Shown here: in pieces, positions 45,482-54,980 of the stretch
Layout of the letters: each line of letters starts with the position of its first letter
Numbering within the stretch: the stretch's first letter is position 1
Assembly (NCBI RefSeq): GCF_012933505.1
Contig: NZ_JABBNB010000006.1
Span: 62,001 to 126,000 of the forward strand
Source: Gordonia asplenii
Lineage (GTDB): Bacteria > Actinomycetota > Actinomycetes > Mycobacteriales > Mycobacteriaceae
Direction: 5' to 3'
Length of the DNA: 64,000 bases
Notes under the pieces: model-generated
The model's input: the letters and a program-made list of their open reading frames with translations, nothing else
Told to the model about the DNA's origin: nothing
Database searches by the model: none
Made by a program: the position numbers and the translations under genes

Positions 45482-46324
45482 GTGACCGTGACCAACGCAA
45501 TGCCGCAAAATCGCACGTTGACCCGTGCCGTGCTGGTCACGGTCACCTTTGTGACGGTAGCCGCCGGTGTGTTCGTCGCCGCAGTGTGGACGTCGCCGGG
45601 GCAGACCGTCGACCAGCTGTTCTACAACGTCAGCCGTGACCTGGCACCGATCGGCGACATCCCCGAGTTCGCCAGCTACAACGTGCTCGCGAGCCCGTTG
45701 GTGTGGGCGGCGGTGGCGCTCGGCGTCGTAGCGCTGGTCGGCTGCCGCCGGTTCGTCGGGACCTGGTCGCTGCGACATGCGGCGATCTCGGCGGGATCGC
45801 TGCTCGTCTTCATGCCGGTCATGGCGTACGGCGCGGGCTTCTTGCGCGACCACGTCCTCCCGCGGCCCCAGCTGCACGAGTGGATCACGCAGACGTCGAA
45901 CTCCGCGCCCAGCGGTCACGCGGCGGCTGCTGCCGCGTTCGTCGTGGTTCTGGTACGGGCCGCGCATCCGATTCTCCGGCTGCCGATCGCAGTGGTCGGT
46001 GGAACGTGGGCGGCCATCGCTGACTTTGGCCTCGTCGCCGACGGATGGCATCGGCCGAGCGACGTGATCATCTCGACGCTGCTCGTCGTCGGGATCGGTG
46101 CGCTGCTGCCCGATCCGTGGCGCGGTCACGAGTCGCGTTCGCCGGTATGGGTCGCGTGGGCGGCGGGAGTGTTGATCATCGCGAGCGCGACGGCATTTGC
46201 GATGTCCTACTACTCGGCGCCCGCGCAGCTGATCACGGCCGTCGTGATCGCGACGGTGATCGCCGCCGCGCTCATGATCGCGGACCTGGTGACGCGGGGT
46301 GGCCGATTGGAATCGGCCCGCTGA
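45482..46324 (+). CDS. PAP2-family membrane phosphatase
   Basis: About 280 residues with roughly six transmembrane helices. The acid-phosphatase motifs are RDHVLPRP (a variant of KxxxxxxRP), APSGHAA and DGWHRPSDV, the last with histidine and aspartate, so catalysis on a lipid phosphate or pyrophosphate is possible. The final conserved arginine of SRxxxxxHxxxD is not obvious (ADGWHRPSDV). The start could be GTG 45482 or ATG 45500; longer frames are doubtful. Its last codons lie within the first unit of a 63-bp tandem duplication. Confidence 0.82.
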   Translation: MTVTNAMPQNRTLTRAVLVTVTFVTVAAGVFVAAVWTSPGQTVDQLFYNVSRDLAPIGDIPEFASYNVLASPLVWAAVALGVVALVGCRRFVGTWSLRHAAISAGSLLVFMPVMAYGAGFLRDHVLPRPQLHEWITQTSNSAPSGHAAAAAAFVVVLVRAAHPILRLPIAVVGGTWAAIADFGLVADGWHRPSDVIISTLLVVGIGALLPDPWRGHESRSPVWVAWAAGVLIIASATAFAMSYYSAPAQLITAVVIATVIAAALMIADLVTRGGRLESAR

Positions 46325-46433
46325 GTGGCGGCGAGGGGCGGGCTCCCTCGGTGGCGGTGGTGGGGCTGAATGGAATCGGTCCGCTGAGTGGCGGCGAAGG
46401 GCGGGCTCCCTCGGCGGCGGTGGTGGGGCTGAA
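46308..46433. repeat. 63-bp tandem duplication at the 3' end of the PAP2 gene
   Basis: Two near-identical 63-bp units, 46308-46370 and 46371-46433, each beginning TGGAATCGG and ending GGTGGGGCTGAA. They differ at about four positions. The first begins inside the last codons of the PAP2 gene. The period is a multiple of three, but no frame through it forms a recognisable protein. Confidence 0.75.
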
Positions 46434-46460
46434 TCCAGTCAGCTCATGCTTGCGCCGCTC

Positions 46461-47933
46461 CTACACCTTGCCGAAGACCATTGATTCGGTGACGTCGTCG
46501 AGGCGATGGGCTATCGCGTCGCGGTAGTAGTTGTGGCGGACCTGCCAATTCCCTCGGGTCCCGGCCTTCGGCAGCGCATCGGGTGCCCGTAATACGTAGC
46601 CCGCCTTGAGATCCCACAGTGGACGCGTCGGCATCGATGCTTCCGCGAGCCGCGGATAGGCATGCGTGTAGCCCTCGGTTCGCATGTGCCGCAACAATTT
46701 TGCGACGGCGCGGGCCGTCATGTCGGCGCGCAGCGTCCACGATGCGTTGGTGTAGCCGACCGACCACGCCAAATTGGGGACTTCTTCGAGAAGATGGCTC
46801 TTGAACAGGAATCGATCGTTCGGCTTGACCTCCGCGCCGTCGACATAAACCCGGATCCCGCCGAACGCCTGCAGCGCGAGTCCGGTCGCGGTGACGATGA
46901 TGTCGGCGTCGAGATGACGGCCCGACGCGAGGGTGAGTCCGTCGGCGTCGAATCGCTCGATGTGGTCGGTCACCATTTCGACTGTGCCCGAGGAGATTTC
47001 GGCGAAGAGGTCGCCGTCGGGCACCATGCACATTCGTTGTTCCCACGGGTCGTACGTCGGCGTGAAGTGCGGGTCGACCGGGTAGCCGTCGGGCAGCTCG
47101 CGCCGGACTCCCGCGGTCAACACGCGACGTCCAAACTTCGGGAACCGGTGTACGGTGTGCACCAGCGCCGCGGTCTGCGCGGCGAACCGAGCCCGGATGA
47201 CGGCGTGGGCTACGTTGGCGGGCAACAGCTTTCGGATGATCGGGTTGATCTTCTGCCGCTGTGACATCGACGCGATGTACGACGGCGAGCGCTGCACCAT
47301 CGTCACATGATCCGCCTGCCGTGCCAGGGCCGGAATCATGCTGACCGCCGTGGCGCCGCTTCCGATGACGACGATGCGTTTGCCCGCGAAATCCAGGTCC
47401 TCGGGCCAATGCTGCGGATGAACGATGACGCCGGCGAACTCGTCGACGCCGGCGAACTGCGGCGTGTACGGCTCGTCGTAGTTGTAGTACCCGGTGGCCA
47501 GGTATACGAATCGGCTCTGCCGACGGCGCGGGGTCCCGTCGACGAGAGACGATACCGTCCAGATGTCCGACGACGAGTCCCACTCGATCGACTGCACATG
47601 TTCGTCGAACCTGATGTGGTCGGCGATACCTTCCTGAATCGCGGTGTCCTCGACATAGCGTCGAATGTCGGGGCCCTGTGCCAGCGCCTCGGGACGACGC
47701 CATGGCTCGAACGGAAAACTGAGCGTGAAGATGTCACTGTCCGAGCGAATCCCGGGATAGCGGAACAGATCCCACGTGCCGCCGACGCGGGCGCGGCGTT
47801 CCAGAACGCGGTAGCGCAGGTTCGGATCGTCCTCGCGCAGACGGTAGGCGGCGTCGATGCCGGAGATGCCTGCGCCGATGATCACGACGTCGAGCAGATC
47901 GGCGTCCGCCGAGTCCGAGCGCTTCTCGCTCAC
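46461..47933 (-). CDS. EthA-like Baeyer-Villiger flavin monooxygenase
   Basis: A 490-residue class B flavoprotein monooxygenase. FAD fold GAGISG is at 20-25, followed by GGTWDLFRYPGIRSDSD. The Baeyer-Villiger fingerprint FAGVIVHPQHWP is at 166-177 and the NADPH fold IVVIGSGATAV near 187. It uses NADPH and O2 to insert oxygen into ketones or thio-compounds; EthA of M. tuberculosis (about 489 residues) activates ethionamide. The GTG at 47933 has AGGAGG 9 nt upstream; the longer frame crosses repeats and is not real. No EthR-like repressor is adjacent. Confidence 0.9.
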   Translation of the reverse strand: MSEKRSDSADADLLDVVIIGAGISGIDAAYRLREDDPNLRYRVLERRARVGGTWDLFRYPGIRSDSDIFTLSFPFEPWRRPEALAQGPDIRRYVEDTAIQEGIADHIRFDEHVQSIEWDSSSDIWTVSSLVDGTPRRRQSRFVYLATGYYNYDEPYTPQFAGVDEFAGVIVHPQHWPEDLDFAGKRIVVIGSGATAVSMIPALARQADHVTMVQRSPSYIASMSQRQKINPIIRKLLPANVAHAVIRARFAAQTAALVHTVHRFPKFGRRVLTAGVRRELPDGYPVDPHFTPTYDPWEQRMCMVPDGDLFAEISSGTVEMVTDHIERFDADGLTLASGRHLDADIIVTATGLALQAFGGIRVYVDGAEVKPNDRFLFKSHLLEEVPNLAWSVGYTNASWTLRADMTARAVAKLLRHMRTEGYTHAYPRLAEASMPTRPLWDLKAGYVLRAPDALPKAGTRGNWQVRHNYYRDAIAHRLDDVTESMVFGKV

Positions 47934-48090
47934 CGTCGATGACCTCCTCGGATCGTCCGGGCCCGTTGGTTTCACCGTAGAGTCGCCGGCGTCGCCGCAT
48001 GCGTGAACGCCGAGAGTCGTAGGGAGGGTACGGCTTTCGCCCCTCGTCGGCAGCGCGGACCGGTGGGGGTCGGGTTGGGCTCGTTGTGTC

Positions 48091-48265
48091 GCCAGGCCCC
48101 TCGTTACACCGAAGCTCGTGCCTCGCTTCGGCACTCGGGGAGCGGGGGGAGGTCGTGCCTCGCTTCGGCACTCGGGGAGCGGGGTGAAGGTCGTGCCTCG
48201 CTTCGGCACTCGGGGAGCGGGAGACGGGCACTCGGGGAGCGAGGACGGGCACACGGGGAGCGGGG
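48091..48265. repeat. Imperfect tandem repeats of CTCGCTTCGGCACTCGGGGAGCGGGG (locus 1)
   Basis: The gene-free interval 47934-48268 holds three good copies of a ~26-nt unit with ~37-nt period at about 48122, 48159 and 48196, then two degenerate copies ending near 48265. The block opens with CCCCTCGTTACACCGAAGCTCGT, a lead-in shared with the second locus near 58449. The unit has complementary CGCT/AGCG ends. No coding potential is supported. Confidence 0.75.
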
Positions 48266-48268
48266 TAG

Positions 48269-49048
48269 CTACCTTTGGCAGGACGGGCAGAAGTACACGA
48301 CTCGTTCGGCGAGTTCGCCGCCCATGCTGTCGCGGACGATGGGCGTCGCACAGCGACGGCACGGTTGGGCCCGGCGGCCGTACACCCACAACTGCTGGCC
48401 ACGGCGCATGTTTCCGGTGGTCACCCGCTCGAATCGATCGCGATTGGCGTAGAGCAGGCTGTGGCACAGGTCGATCATCGGAGCCAGATCGACGTCGGCG
48501 ACCGGCGTCATCGGCAGGACACCACGCAGGAAGCACACCTCACTGCGATACACGTTTCCGACTCCGGCCATCAGCCGTTGATCGAGCAGGGCGACGCCGA
48601 TGGCCGTTGCCGGTTCAGCTGCGATCCGCGAAACCGCCTGCGCCGCATCCCAATCCGATCCCAAGAGGTCGGGGCCGAGGTAGTCGAGCCGAGCGTCGGC
48701 GTCGGCGAGCAGCTCCAACACCGGCAGATCGAAACCGACGCACTGATGGTTGTCGGTCGTCAGCACGACTCGCGCCTTGAATCCGGGTCTGCGCCACCGC
48801 GCGCCGGGCGCGTAGATGTCCCACGCACCGTCCATCCCGAGGTGCGAATGGATCGACACCGTGCCCGCGGAACTCGCGACATCGATCAGCAGATGCTTGC
48901 CGCGTGACCGTACACCACTGACCGGTTGGCCGGACAGATCCGCGGTCGCCACCGTGGGCACGCGAAAGTCGGTGCGGAGCAGCGTCTTTCCGGCCAGGGC
49001 GGTGCGCAGCCGGCCGGCGACGCGGTAGACGGAATCACCTTCGGGCAC
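48269..49048 (-). CDS. nei: Endonuclease VIII / Fpg-Nei family DNA glycosylase
   Basis: A 259-residue bifunctional DNA glycosylase/AP lyase. The N-terminal P2-E3-G-D gives the catalytic proline and glutamate. The helix-two-turns-helix region with RLMAGVGNVYRSEVCFL and a C-terminal zinc finger (CRRC...CPSC) are complete. It removes oxidised pyrimidines or related lesions. It overlaps lhr by 14 bp; nei next to lhr matches M. tuberculosis Rv3297-Rv3296, from memory. The ATG at 49048 is the only start giving Pro2. Confidence 0.94.
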   Translation of the reverse strand: MPEGDSVYRVAGRLRTALAGKTLLRTDFRVPTVATADLSGQPVSGVRSRGKHLLIDVASSAGTVSIHSHLGMDGAWDIYAPGARWRRPGFKARVVLTTDNHQCVGFDLPVLELLADADARLDYLGPDLLGSDWDAAQAVSRIAAEPATAIGVALLDQRLMAGVGNVYRSEVCFLRGVLPMTPVADVDLAPMIDLCHSLLYANRDRFERVTTGNMRRGQQLWVYGRRAQPCRRCATPIVRDSMGGELAERVVYFCPSCQR

Positions 49049-52000
49049 CGGTGTACCTCAATCGAAGTCCTTTGGGAGTGGTCGCGAACCCGGCATCGAC
49101 GAACAGTGTTGACAGCGGCGTCGCCAGTGCGGGGCGGCCGTCGATGTGCTCGACGTTGAGTCGCTCGACCCGCCCGGTCCCGACGACGCCGACCAGTATC
49201 CCGGCCGCAGCCGCCAGCGCGTGCTCGTCGTCGGTGAAACTCAGCACCGTCTTGCCGCCCCGCTCGACGAACAGTGCGAGCCGCCCGTCGACGAGGACCA
49301 CCAACGCACCGGCCTTGCGACCCGGCCGATGCCCGGTGGCGTCGTCGGATCGGGACGGCCAATCCAACGCTGCGCCATAGGGATTCGCCGGGTCCGTCGA
49401 CGCCAGCACGACCGCGGTGTTGCGTTTGGCGCGGGGAACCTCGGCGTGCTCGCGCAGAGCGTCGACCGTTGTCGGAGCGGCGAACTGCGCACCGCCCAAG
49501 CCGTCGACGAAATAGCCTCGACGCACCTTGCCGCTGTCCTCGAAAATGTTGAGTGCCTTGTAGATTCGCGCGAAACCGCCGCTGATGTCGGCGCCCGTCA
49601 CCGCGCCCTTGGTGACCACGCCGTGGCGCTCGAGCAACTGTTCGCACAGCAGTTGCGTCGCGACGGTGTGCTCGACGTCGTCGCGACGCAACAGTGACCA
49701 CCGTCCACCCATCGTCGGCGGCGTCGAAATCGCACTCGATGCGCCCGCGAGATAGCTCGACGACAGGCGCGCCGCTCGCAAGCGTGGTGGACGGCGGGAA
49801 CGGTGACTCGGAGTGGCCGCGCTACCGGGCGTCTTGACCGGCCGCGCCCGCAGCCGCTCGCGGACCGGCGCGAACGAGTCGTTGGTGATCTGTCCGGACC
49901 AGACCAGCGACCACACCGCCTCTTCGGCTTCACCGACGGTTCCGGCGTCGGCCGCCAGATCCGGAAACCGTACCGCACCGGCCGAAGTCAGAGTGTTGAG
50001 GACTTGTGCGACCGCGGGCCCCAGGTCGATCTCGTCGGCGGGCGCGAGGGTCACCGGAACGATGTCGGCCGGGTGGAAGGCGACCATTCCGTCGGCGCCG
50101 CCGATCGCGCCGTGCCCGCTCCACACCACCTCGCCGGCGCTTAGCAGTTCGTCGAGCATCGACGGCAGGTAGTTGCCGATCCGAGCGGGAAGAACCAGCG
50201 ATTCCCACGCCGACGCCGGCAACGCCACCCCGGCGAGCTGATCGATCACCGCGGCTACTCCGTCGACGCCGCGCAACGGCGTTGTGACGTGCTGCCAGTC
50301 CAGACCGAATCGGGCGAGTGTGTCCTGACTTACCGGCGCCACCTCCGCCCGGCTCGCGGCGAGTGACCCGCGCCGGATCTGCCCCAGAACGTCGGCGTGA
50401 CACCACTGTGGCGCAGGCAGATCCGCGACGAACTCGCCCTCGACGACTCTGCGCTGTCCAGCCAGTCTGGTGAGGGTGTCGATCACGACGGCGACGCCCG
50501 TCCCGAGCGCCGACGCCGCCGCGTCGGCTGTGAACGGGCCGTGCGTGCGGGCATATCGGCCGACGAGGTCGCCCAGCGGGTCGGCGACCGCCTCGGTGTA
50601 CGCCGCCGGAATGCCGAGTGGCGTAGGTATTCCGAGGCCGTCGCGGAGTCGCGCGGCGTCGTCGACGGCTGCCCACACCGTGCGACCCGCATGGTTGACG
50701 ACGATGAGTTGGCCGTCGGTGTGCAACTGGGCGAGGACCCGCTCGGCGGCTTGCGCAATCGACTCGCTCCCCGGTCGCTCTGCGTCGCTCAGCTCGCCTC
50801 GGTACCGTTGCGCCACCTCCTCGGTTGTCAGCGGGCCGAGCCAACGCAGCAGGTCGACGACGTCCTCGGCGTCGCGGGCCTGCCGTTCGACGGTCAACCG
50901 CTGCAGCCGGGCCTCGACATCTGCGATGACCGCCGGGTCCAGCAGCTCCCGAAGGTCCAAGCGCCCCAGCAACTGCGCGAGCAACGCGGTGTCGAGGGAG
51001 AGCGCCGCCGCCCGACGTTCAGCCAGCGGGGCGTCATCGGCGTACATGAACGCACCGACGTATCCGAACAGCATGGCAGCGGCAAACGGTGAGGCACTGG
51101 GGGTTTCGACCTCGACGAGCCGCACCTGCCGCTTGCCGATGCGCCGCAGCAGGTCGGTGAGCGCCGGAAGGTCGTAGACGTCCTGGAGACACTCGCGAAC
51201 GGTCTCCAAGATGATCGGGAAATCGGGGAACTTCGACGCCACCGCCAGCAGTTGCGCGCTGCGCTGGCGCTGCTGCCACAGCGGTGCGCGGCGAGAAGGA
51301 TCGCGGCGGGGCAACAGCAACGCGCGCGACGCGCATTCCCGAAACCGGGAGGCGAACAATGACGAGTTGGCGAGCGCGTCGGTCACGATCTGTTCGATGT
51401 CGTCGGCGTCGATCACGAACACCGATGCGCCCGGCGGGTCGTCGTCGGTGTCGGGCAGGCGCACGATGATGCCGTCGTCGGAGGCGGTGGTGGCGCCGTC
51501 GAGGCCGAGTTCCCGCTGCAGGCGAAGGGAGATGGCGCTGGCCCACGGAGCGTGAACGCGGAGTCCGTAGGGGGAGTGCAGGATGACGCGCCAGTCGCCG
51601 AGCTCGTCGCGGAAGCGCTCCACGATGAGAGTGCGATCGGTCGGCACCTGCCCGGTGGCCTGCCCCTGTTCGCCGACCAGCGACGCGAGATTGTCCCGGG
51701 CGAATTCGGTGAGTCCCAACGTGATCGCCTGCTCGTCGAGTTTCGCCGGATCGGCGATGACGCCGGTGAACTTGCCGATCGCGGCGCCGAGTTCGGCCGG
51801 GCGCCCCACCGTGTCACCGATCCAGAACGGCAACCTCCCAGGCTGACCGGGGGCGGGCGAGACGAGGACGCGGTCGTGGGTGATGTCTTCGATCCGCCAA
51901 CTCGACGCCCCGAGCGCGAAGACGTCGCCGACCCGCGACTCGTAGACCATCTCCTCGTCGAGCTCACCCACCCGCGCGGATTTCTCACCCGAGACCAGGA

Positions 52001-53729
52001 AGACGCCGAACAGCCCGCGATCGGGAATGGTGCCGCCGGAGGTGACGGCGAGTCGTTGGGCGCCGCGGCGACCGGTCAGCGTGTTCGACGTCCGGTCCCA
52101 GGTCACCCGCGGGCGTAGTTCGGCGAACTCGTCGGACGGGAAACGCCCGGAGATCAGATCTAGCGTCGCCTCGTAGACCGCCCGTCCGAGGTTGCGATAG
52201 GGCGCGCAGCGTCGGACGGTCGCGTACCAGTCGTCGACGTCGAGCTCGTCGAGCGATGCGGCCGCAATCGTCTGTTGGGCGAGGACGTCGAGCGGATTCT
52301 GCGGGACGGTCAGTTCTTCGATGAGACCGGCGCGCATCCGTTCGACGGCGACGGTCGCGTGAATCAAGTCGGTGCGATGCTTGGGATACAGTGTGCCGCG
52401 GCTGATTTCGCCGACTTGGTGACCGGCGCGTCCGATCCGCTGCAGTCCGCTCGCGACCGACGGCGGCGTCTCGACCTGGATGACGAGATCGACGGCGCCC
52501 ATGTCGATGCCGAGTTCGAGCGAACTGGTGGCGACGACGCAGCGCAGGCGACCGGCCTTGAGGTCGTCTTCGATGAGAGCGCGTTGCTCCTTGCTGACCG
52601 ACCCGTGGTGAGCGCGGGCCAGCACCGGGTCGGCACCGGCCGACGATCCGCTGCCCATGACGTAGGCGGGTGCACCCCCCGGGACGCGGTCGTTCGCGGG
52701 ACGTGCGGTGCCCATACCGGTGACATCCGGCCCGCCCGCTTGGTTCCCGGCGCCGGTGACATGCGGCCCGCTCGATTCGCTCCCGGCGCCGGTCCGCTCG
52801 GCGTGAATCTCGTTGAGCCGGGCGGTGAGTCGCTCCGCGAGGCGTCGGGAATTGGCGAACACGATCGTCGAACGATTCGCCTCGATCTCGTCGACGATCG
52901 ACTCCTCGACGTACGGCCACAGCGAGCCCGCGGTGGGAGACATCGCGTCGTCGAGATCGGTGGCGTCTTCGCGCGGGGGAATATTGGCCATGTCGGGGAC
53001 GGGGACGTCGACGCGGAGGTCGAAAGTCTTCGTCGCGGGCGGCTTGACGACGGTGCAGGGCCGCGACCCGGACAGGAAGTCGGCGACCAGTTGCGGCGGA
53101 CGAACCGTCGCGGACAAGCCGATGCGCTGCGCCGGGGCGTCGAGCAGGTCGTCGAGGCGTTCGAGCGAGAGCACCAGATGTGTGCCCCGCTTGGTTCCCG
53201 CGACGGCGTGCACCTCGTCGACGATGACGGTGTCGACCGAGGTCAGCGACTCCCGGGCCGACGACGTGAGCATCAGGAACAACGACTCTGGAGTGGTGAT
53301 GAGGATGTCCGGCGGGGAGGTGATCAGTTTGCGGCGATCGGCCGAGGGCGTGTCACCGGAACGCAGCCCGACGGTGACGTCGGGCGGGGGGAGTTCCAGT
53401 TCGGCCGACGCCCGGGCGATCCCGGCGAGCGGCGCGCGCAGGTTGCGTTCGACGTCGACGGCAAGGGCCTTGAGCGGGGAGATGTAGAGGACTCGGGTCT
53501 TGCGCTTGCCGCGCGAATCGGTTTCGGGTGGTTCGGCGGAGAGTCGATCGAGCGCCCACAGAAACGCCGACAGCGTCTTGCCGGATCCGGTCGGCGCCAC
53601 GACCAAGGTGTTGTCGCCGTCGGCGATGGCGTTCCAGGCGCCGGTCTGGGCCTTGGTGGGCGCGTCGAAGGCATCGCTGAACCACCGGCGGGTTGCCGGG
53701 GAGAATCGGGTCAGGACGGCGGGCGGCAC
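49035..53729 (-). CDS. lhr: ATP-dependent helicase Lhr
   Basis: A 1564-residue superfamily 2 helicase. Walker A APTGSGKT is at 45-52, DEVH follows near residue 170, and the SLELGIDMG and QRIGRAGH motifs of the second RecA domain are intact. A winged-helix domain and the long Lhr C-terminal domain (from about residue 850) follow. It translocates 3'-5' on DNA and unwinds RNA:DNA hybrids, in DNA repair. Length resembles M. tuberculosis Lhr (about 1513). A Gly/Pro/Ala insertion at about 310-355 (GAGNQAGGPDVTGMGT) is a low-complexity expansion. It is translationally coupled to nei. Confidence 0.95.
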   Translation of the reverse strand: MPPAVLTRFSPATRRWFSDAFDAPTKAQTGAWNAIADGDNTLVVAPTGSGKTLSAFLWALDRLSAEPPETDSRGKRKTRVLYISPLKALAVDVERNLRAPLAGIARASAELELPPPDVTVGLRSGDTPSADRRKLITSPPDILITTPESLFLMLTSSARESLTSVDTVIVDEVHAVAGTKRGTHLVLSLERLDDLLDAPAQRIGLSATVRPPQLVADFLSGSRPCTVVKPPATKTFDLRVDVPVPDMANIPPREDATDLDDAMSPTAGSLWPYVEESIVDEIEANRSTIVFANSRRLAERLTARLNEIHAERTGAGSESSGPHVTGAGNQAGGPDVTGMGTARPANDRVPGGAPAYVMGSGSSAGADPVLARAHHGSVSKEQRALIEDDLKAGRLRCVVATSSLELGIDMGAVDLVIQVETPPSVASGLQRIGRAGHQVGEISRGTLYPKHRTDLIHATVAVERMRAGLIEELTVPQNPLDVLAQQTIAAASLDELDVDDWYATVRRCAPYRNLGRAVYEATLDLISGRFPSDEFAELRPRVTWDRTSNTLTGRRGAQRLAVTSGGTIPDRGLFGVFLVSGEKSARVGELDEEMVYESRVGDVFALGASSWRIEDITHDRVLVSPAPGQPGRLPFWIGDTVGRPAELGAAIGKFTGVIADPAKLDEQAITLGLTEFARDNLASLVGEQGQATGQVPTDRTLIVERFRDELGDWRVILHSPYGLRVHAPWASAISLRLQRELGLDGATTASDDGIIVRLPDTDDDPPGASVFVIDADDIEQIVTDALANSSLFASRFRECASRALLLPRRDPSRRAPLWQQRQRSAQLLAVASKFPDFPIILETVRECLQDVYDLPALTDLLRRIGKRQVRLVEVETPSASPFAAAMLFGYVGAFMYADDAPLAERRAAALSLDTALLAQLLGRLDLRELLDPAVIADVEARLQRLTVERQARDAEDVVDLLRWLGPLTTEEVAQRYRGELSDAERPGSESIAQAAERVLAQLHTDGQLIVVNHAGRTVWAAVDDAARLRDGLGIPTPLGIPAAYTEAVADPLGDLVGRYARTHGPFTADAAASALGTGVAVVIDTLTRLAGQRRVVEGEFVADLPAPQWCHADVLGQIRRGSLAASRAEVAPVSQDTLARFGLDWQHVTTPLRGVDGVAAVIDQLAGVALPASAWESLVLPARIGNYLPSMLDELLSAGEVVWSGHGAIGGADGMVAFHPADIVPVTLAPADEIDLGPAVAQVLNTLTSAGAVRFPDLAADAGTVGEAEEAVWSLVWSGQITNDSFAPVRERLRARPVKTPGSAATPSHRSRRPPRLRAARLSSSYLAGASSAISTPPTMGGRWSLLRRDDVEHTVATQLLCEQLLERHGVVTKGAVTGADISGGFARIYKALNIFEDSGKVRRGYFVDGLGGAQFAAPTTVDALREHAEVPRAKRNTAVVLASTDPANPYGAALDWPSRSDDATGHRPGRKAGALVVLVDGRLALFVERGGKTVLSFTDDEHALAAAAGILVGVVGTGRVERLNVEHIDGRPALATPLSTLFVDAGFATTPKGLRLRYTGARR

Positions 53730-53782
53730 ATGACCATCTTGCCTCCCAGGTGTGACACGACGCCGTGAGCGGTGGGTATAGA

Positions 53783-53892
53783 GTCATGTTTTGCGCTGGT
53801 TGCCTGGAATACGGTGAAAGTCCGTAACGGTCGCGCCACTGTGAGCCTGCGGGCGAGTCAGGACGAGGCGGTCGGCGTAACTCGATCATGAC
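53783..53892 (+). promoter_or_regulatory. Cobalamin riboswitch 1 (upstream of cbtB1)
   Basis: The B12-box core is present: GGTGAAAGTCCG at 53813, CGCGCCACTGTGA at 53832, and GAGTCAGGAC at 53855. Outer stem P1 pairs GTCATG (53783-53788) with CATGAC (53887-53892). A kissing-loop-like segment precedes it. The cbtB1 ATG lies 29 nt downstream with AAAGGA in between. Adenosylcobalamin binding should lower expression of cbtB1A1. Confidence 0.85.
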
Positions 53893-53920
53893 CGGACGCG
53901 TATCCGGGAAAGGAACTCTC

Positions 53921-54145
53921 ATGACTGCTTCGATGCAGACCGGCAGCAAAGCACCCGCCCTCGCGGTGCCAGATCTATCGGTGGCCAGCGCTGCGCTGGT
54001 GCTCACCTTGACCGTCGTGTTGGCGGGCCTGGCCTATTACTTCCTCGGCTACGACCAGGGTGCGGTGTCGGTGTTCGGCTCAGACACCCACATCCATGAG
54101 CTCGTCCACGATTCACGCCACTATCTCGGCTTCCCCTGCCACTGA
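53921..54145 (+). CDS. cbtB: CbtB cobalt transporter subunit, copy 1
   Basis: A 74-residue protein with one transmembrane helix (about 25-45). It has the CbtB signature at the C-terminus: HIHELVHDSRHYLGFPCH, a histidine-rich outer segment suited to metal handover. It is read from a cobalamin riboswitch, with AAGGA 7 nt before the ATG. cbtA1 follows 20 bp downstream. CbtA and CbtB together form a predicted cobalt importer linked to B12 synthesis. A duplicate exists at 56604. Confidence 0.88.
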   Translation: MTASMQTGSKAPALAVPDLSVASAALVLTLTVVLAGLAYYFLGYDQGAVSVFGSDTHIHELVHDSRHYLGFPCH

Positions 54146-54165
54146 GTCGAACCGGGAGCGAAACC

Positions 54166-54978
54166 ATGGAGAAGAAGTTCATCGGCGCCGGTCTGCTGGC
54201 GGGACTCGTCGCCGGAATCGTGGCGTATGTCTTTGCCCGGATCTTCATTGAACCGCAGGTGACCAGGGCGATCGACTACGAGGGTGGACGATCGGATGCG
54301 GAGGCCACCTTGGCGGGCACGCACGAGCACGAACACGAACTGTTCACCCGCGGCATCCAGGAAAACATCGGGGCGGGCACCGGGACCCTGGTGTTCGCGG
54401 TGGCGATGGGAGCGTTTCTAGCGGTGGCGTTCACCTTGACGTGGGCGTATGTCGGACGGCGGTATCCAGCGACCGATCCCCGCGTGGCAGCTGCGGGTGT
54501 CACCCTCGTCGGTTTCATCGCGGTGGTCGGTGTGCCGTTCTTCGTCTATCCCCCCAACCCTCCGGCGGTCGGGGATTCGGAGACCATCGGCGAGCGATCC
54601 GGCGCCTACTTGACCATCACATTGGTCGCACTGGCTGCGGCCGTACTCGCGGCCGTCGCCGCGTATTGGCTTCGCCCGCGGATCGGCGGACTCCCCGCCG
54701 CGGTAGCCGCGGCTGTCGGGTACCTGGCGGTGATCACCGTCGTCGCATCGCTGCTGCCGGAGTTCCACGAGATCCCCGATCCCGTCACCAACGACGCGGG
54801 CCAGATCGTGTACCCGGGGTTTCCCGCTGAGGTGATCGGTCTGTTCCGGACGTACACGATCGCCAATCAGGTGATTCTGTGGACGGTTCTCGGGCTCGTG
54901 TTCGCGGTCCTGATCTGGCTGATGTCGCGCCGCTCGGAGGCGACCGATCGCGATCGAAGTGCGGCAGCCGTCAGCTGA
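54166..54978 (+). CDS. cbtA: CbtA cobalt transporter subunit, copy 1
   Basis: A 270-residue membrane protein with about six helices. The first helix MEKKFIGAGLLAGLVAGI is followed by a short outer region with THEHEHELFTRG, a His/Glu cluster that may bind cobalt. Other conserved parts are PPNPPAV and QIVYPGF. It pairs with the preceding cbtB1 under a cobalamin riboswitch. Copy 2 at 55641 is a distant paralogue lacking this His cluster. It ends head-on with the [2Fe-2S] protein gene, 2 nt apart. Confidence 0.88.
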   Translation: MEKKFIGAGLLAGLVAGIVAYVFARIFIEPQVTRAIDYEGGRSDAEATLAGTHEHEHELFTRGIQENIGAGTGTLVFAVAMGAFLAVAFTLTWAYVGRRYPATDPRVAAAGVTLVGFIAVVGVPFFVYPPNPPAVGDSETIGERSGAYLTITLVALAAAVLAAVAAYWLRPRIGGLPAAVAAAVGYLAVITVVASLLPEFHEIPDPVTNDAGQIVYPGFPAEVIGLFRTYTIANQVILWTVLGLVFAVLIWLMSRRSEATDRDRSAAAVS

Positions 54979-54980
54979 CG

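Noticed and set aside
48003..48452. Frames through the tandem repeats as a protein gene
   Set aside because: Repetitive Arg/Gly/Ser products without family resemblance; the real nei and BVMO genes border the block.
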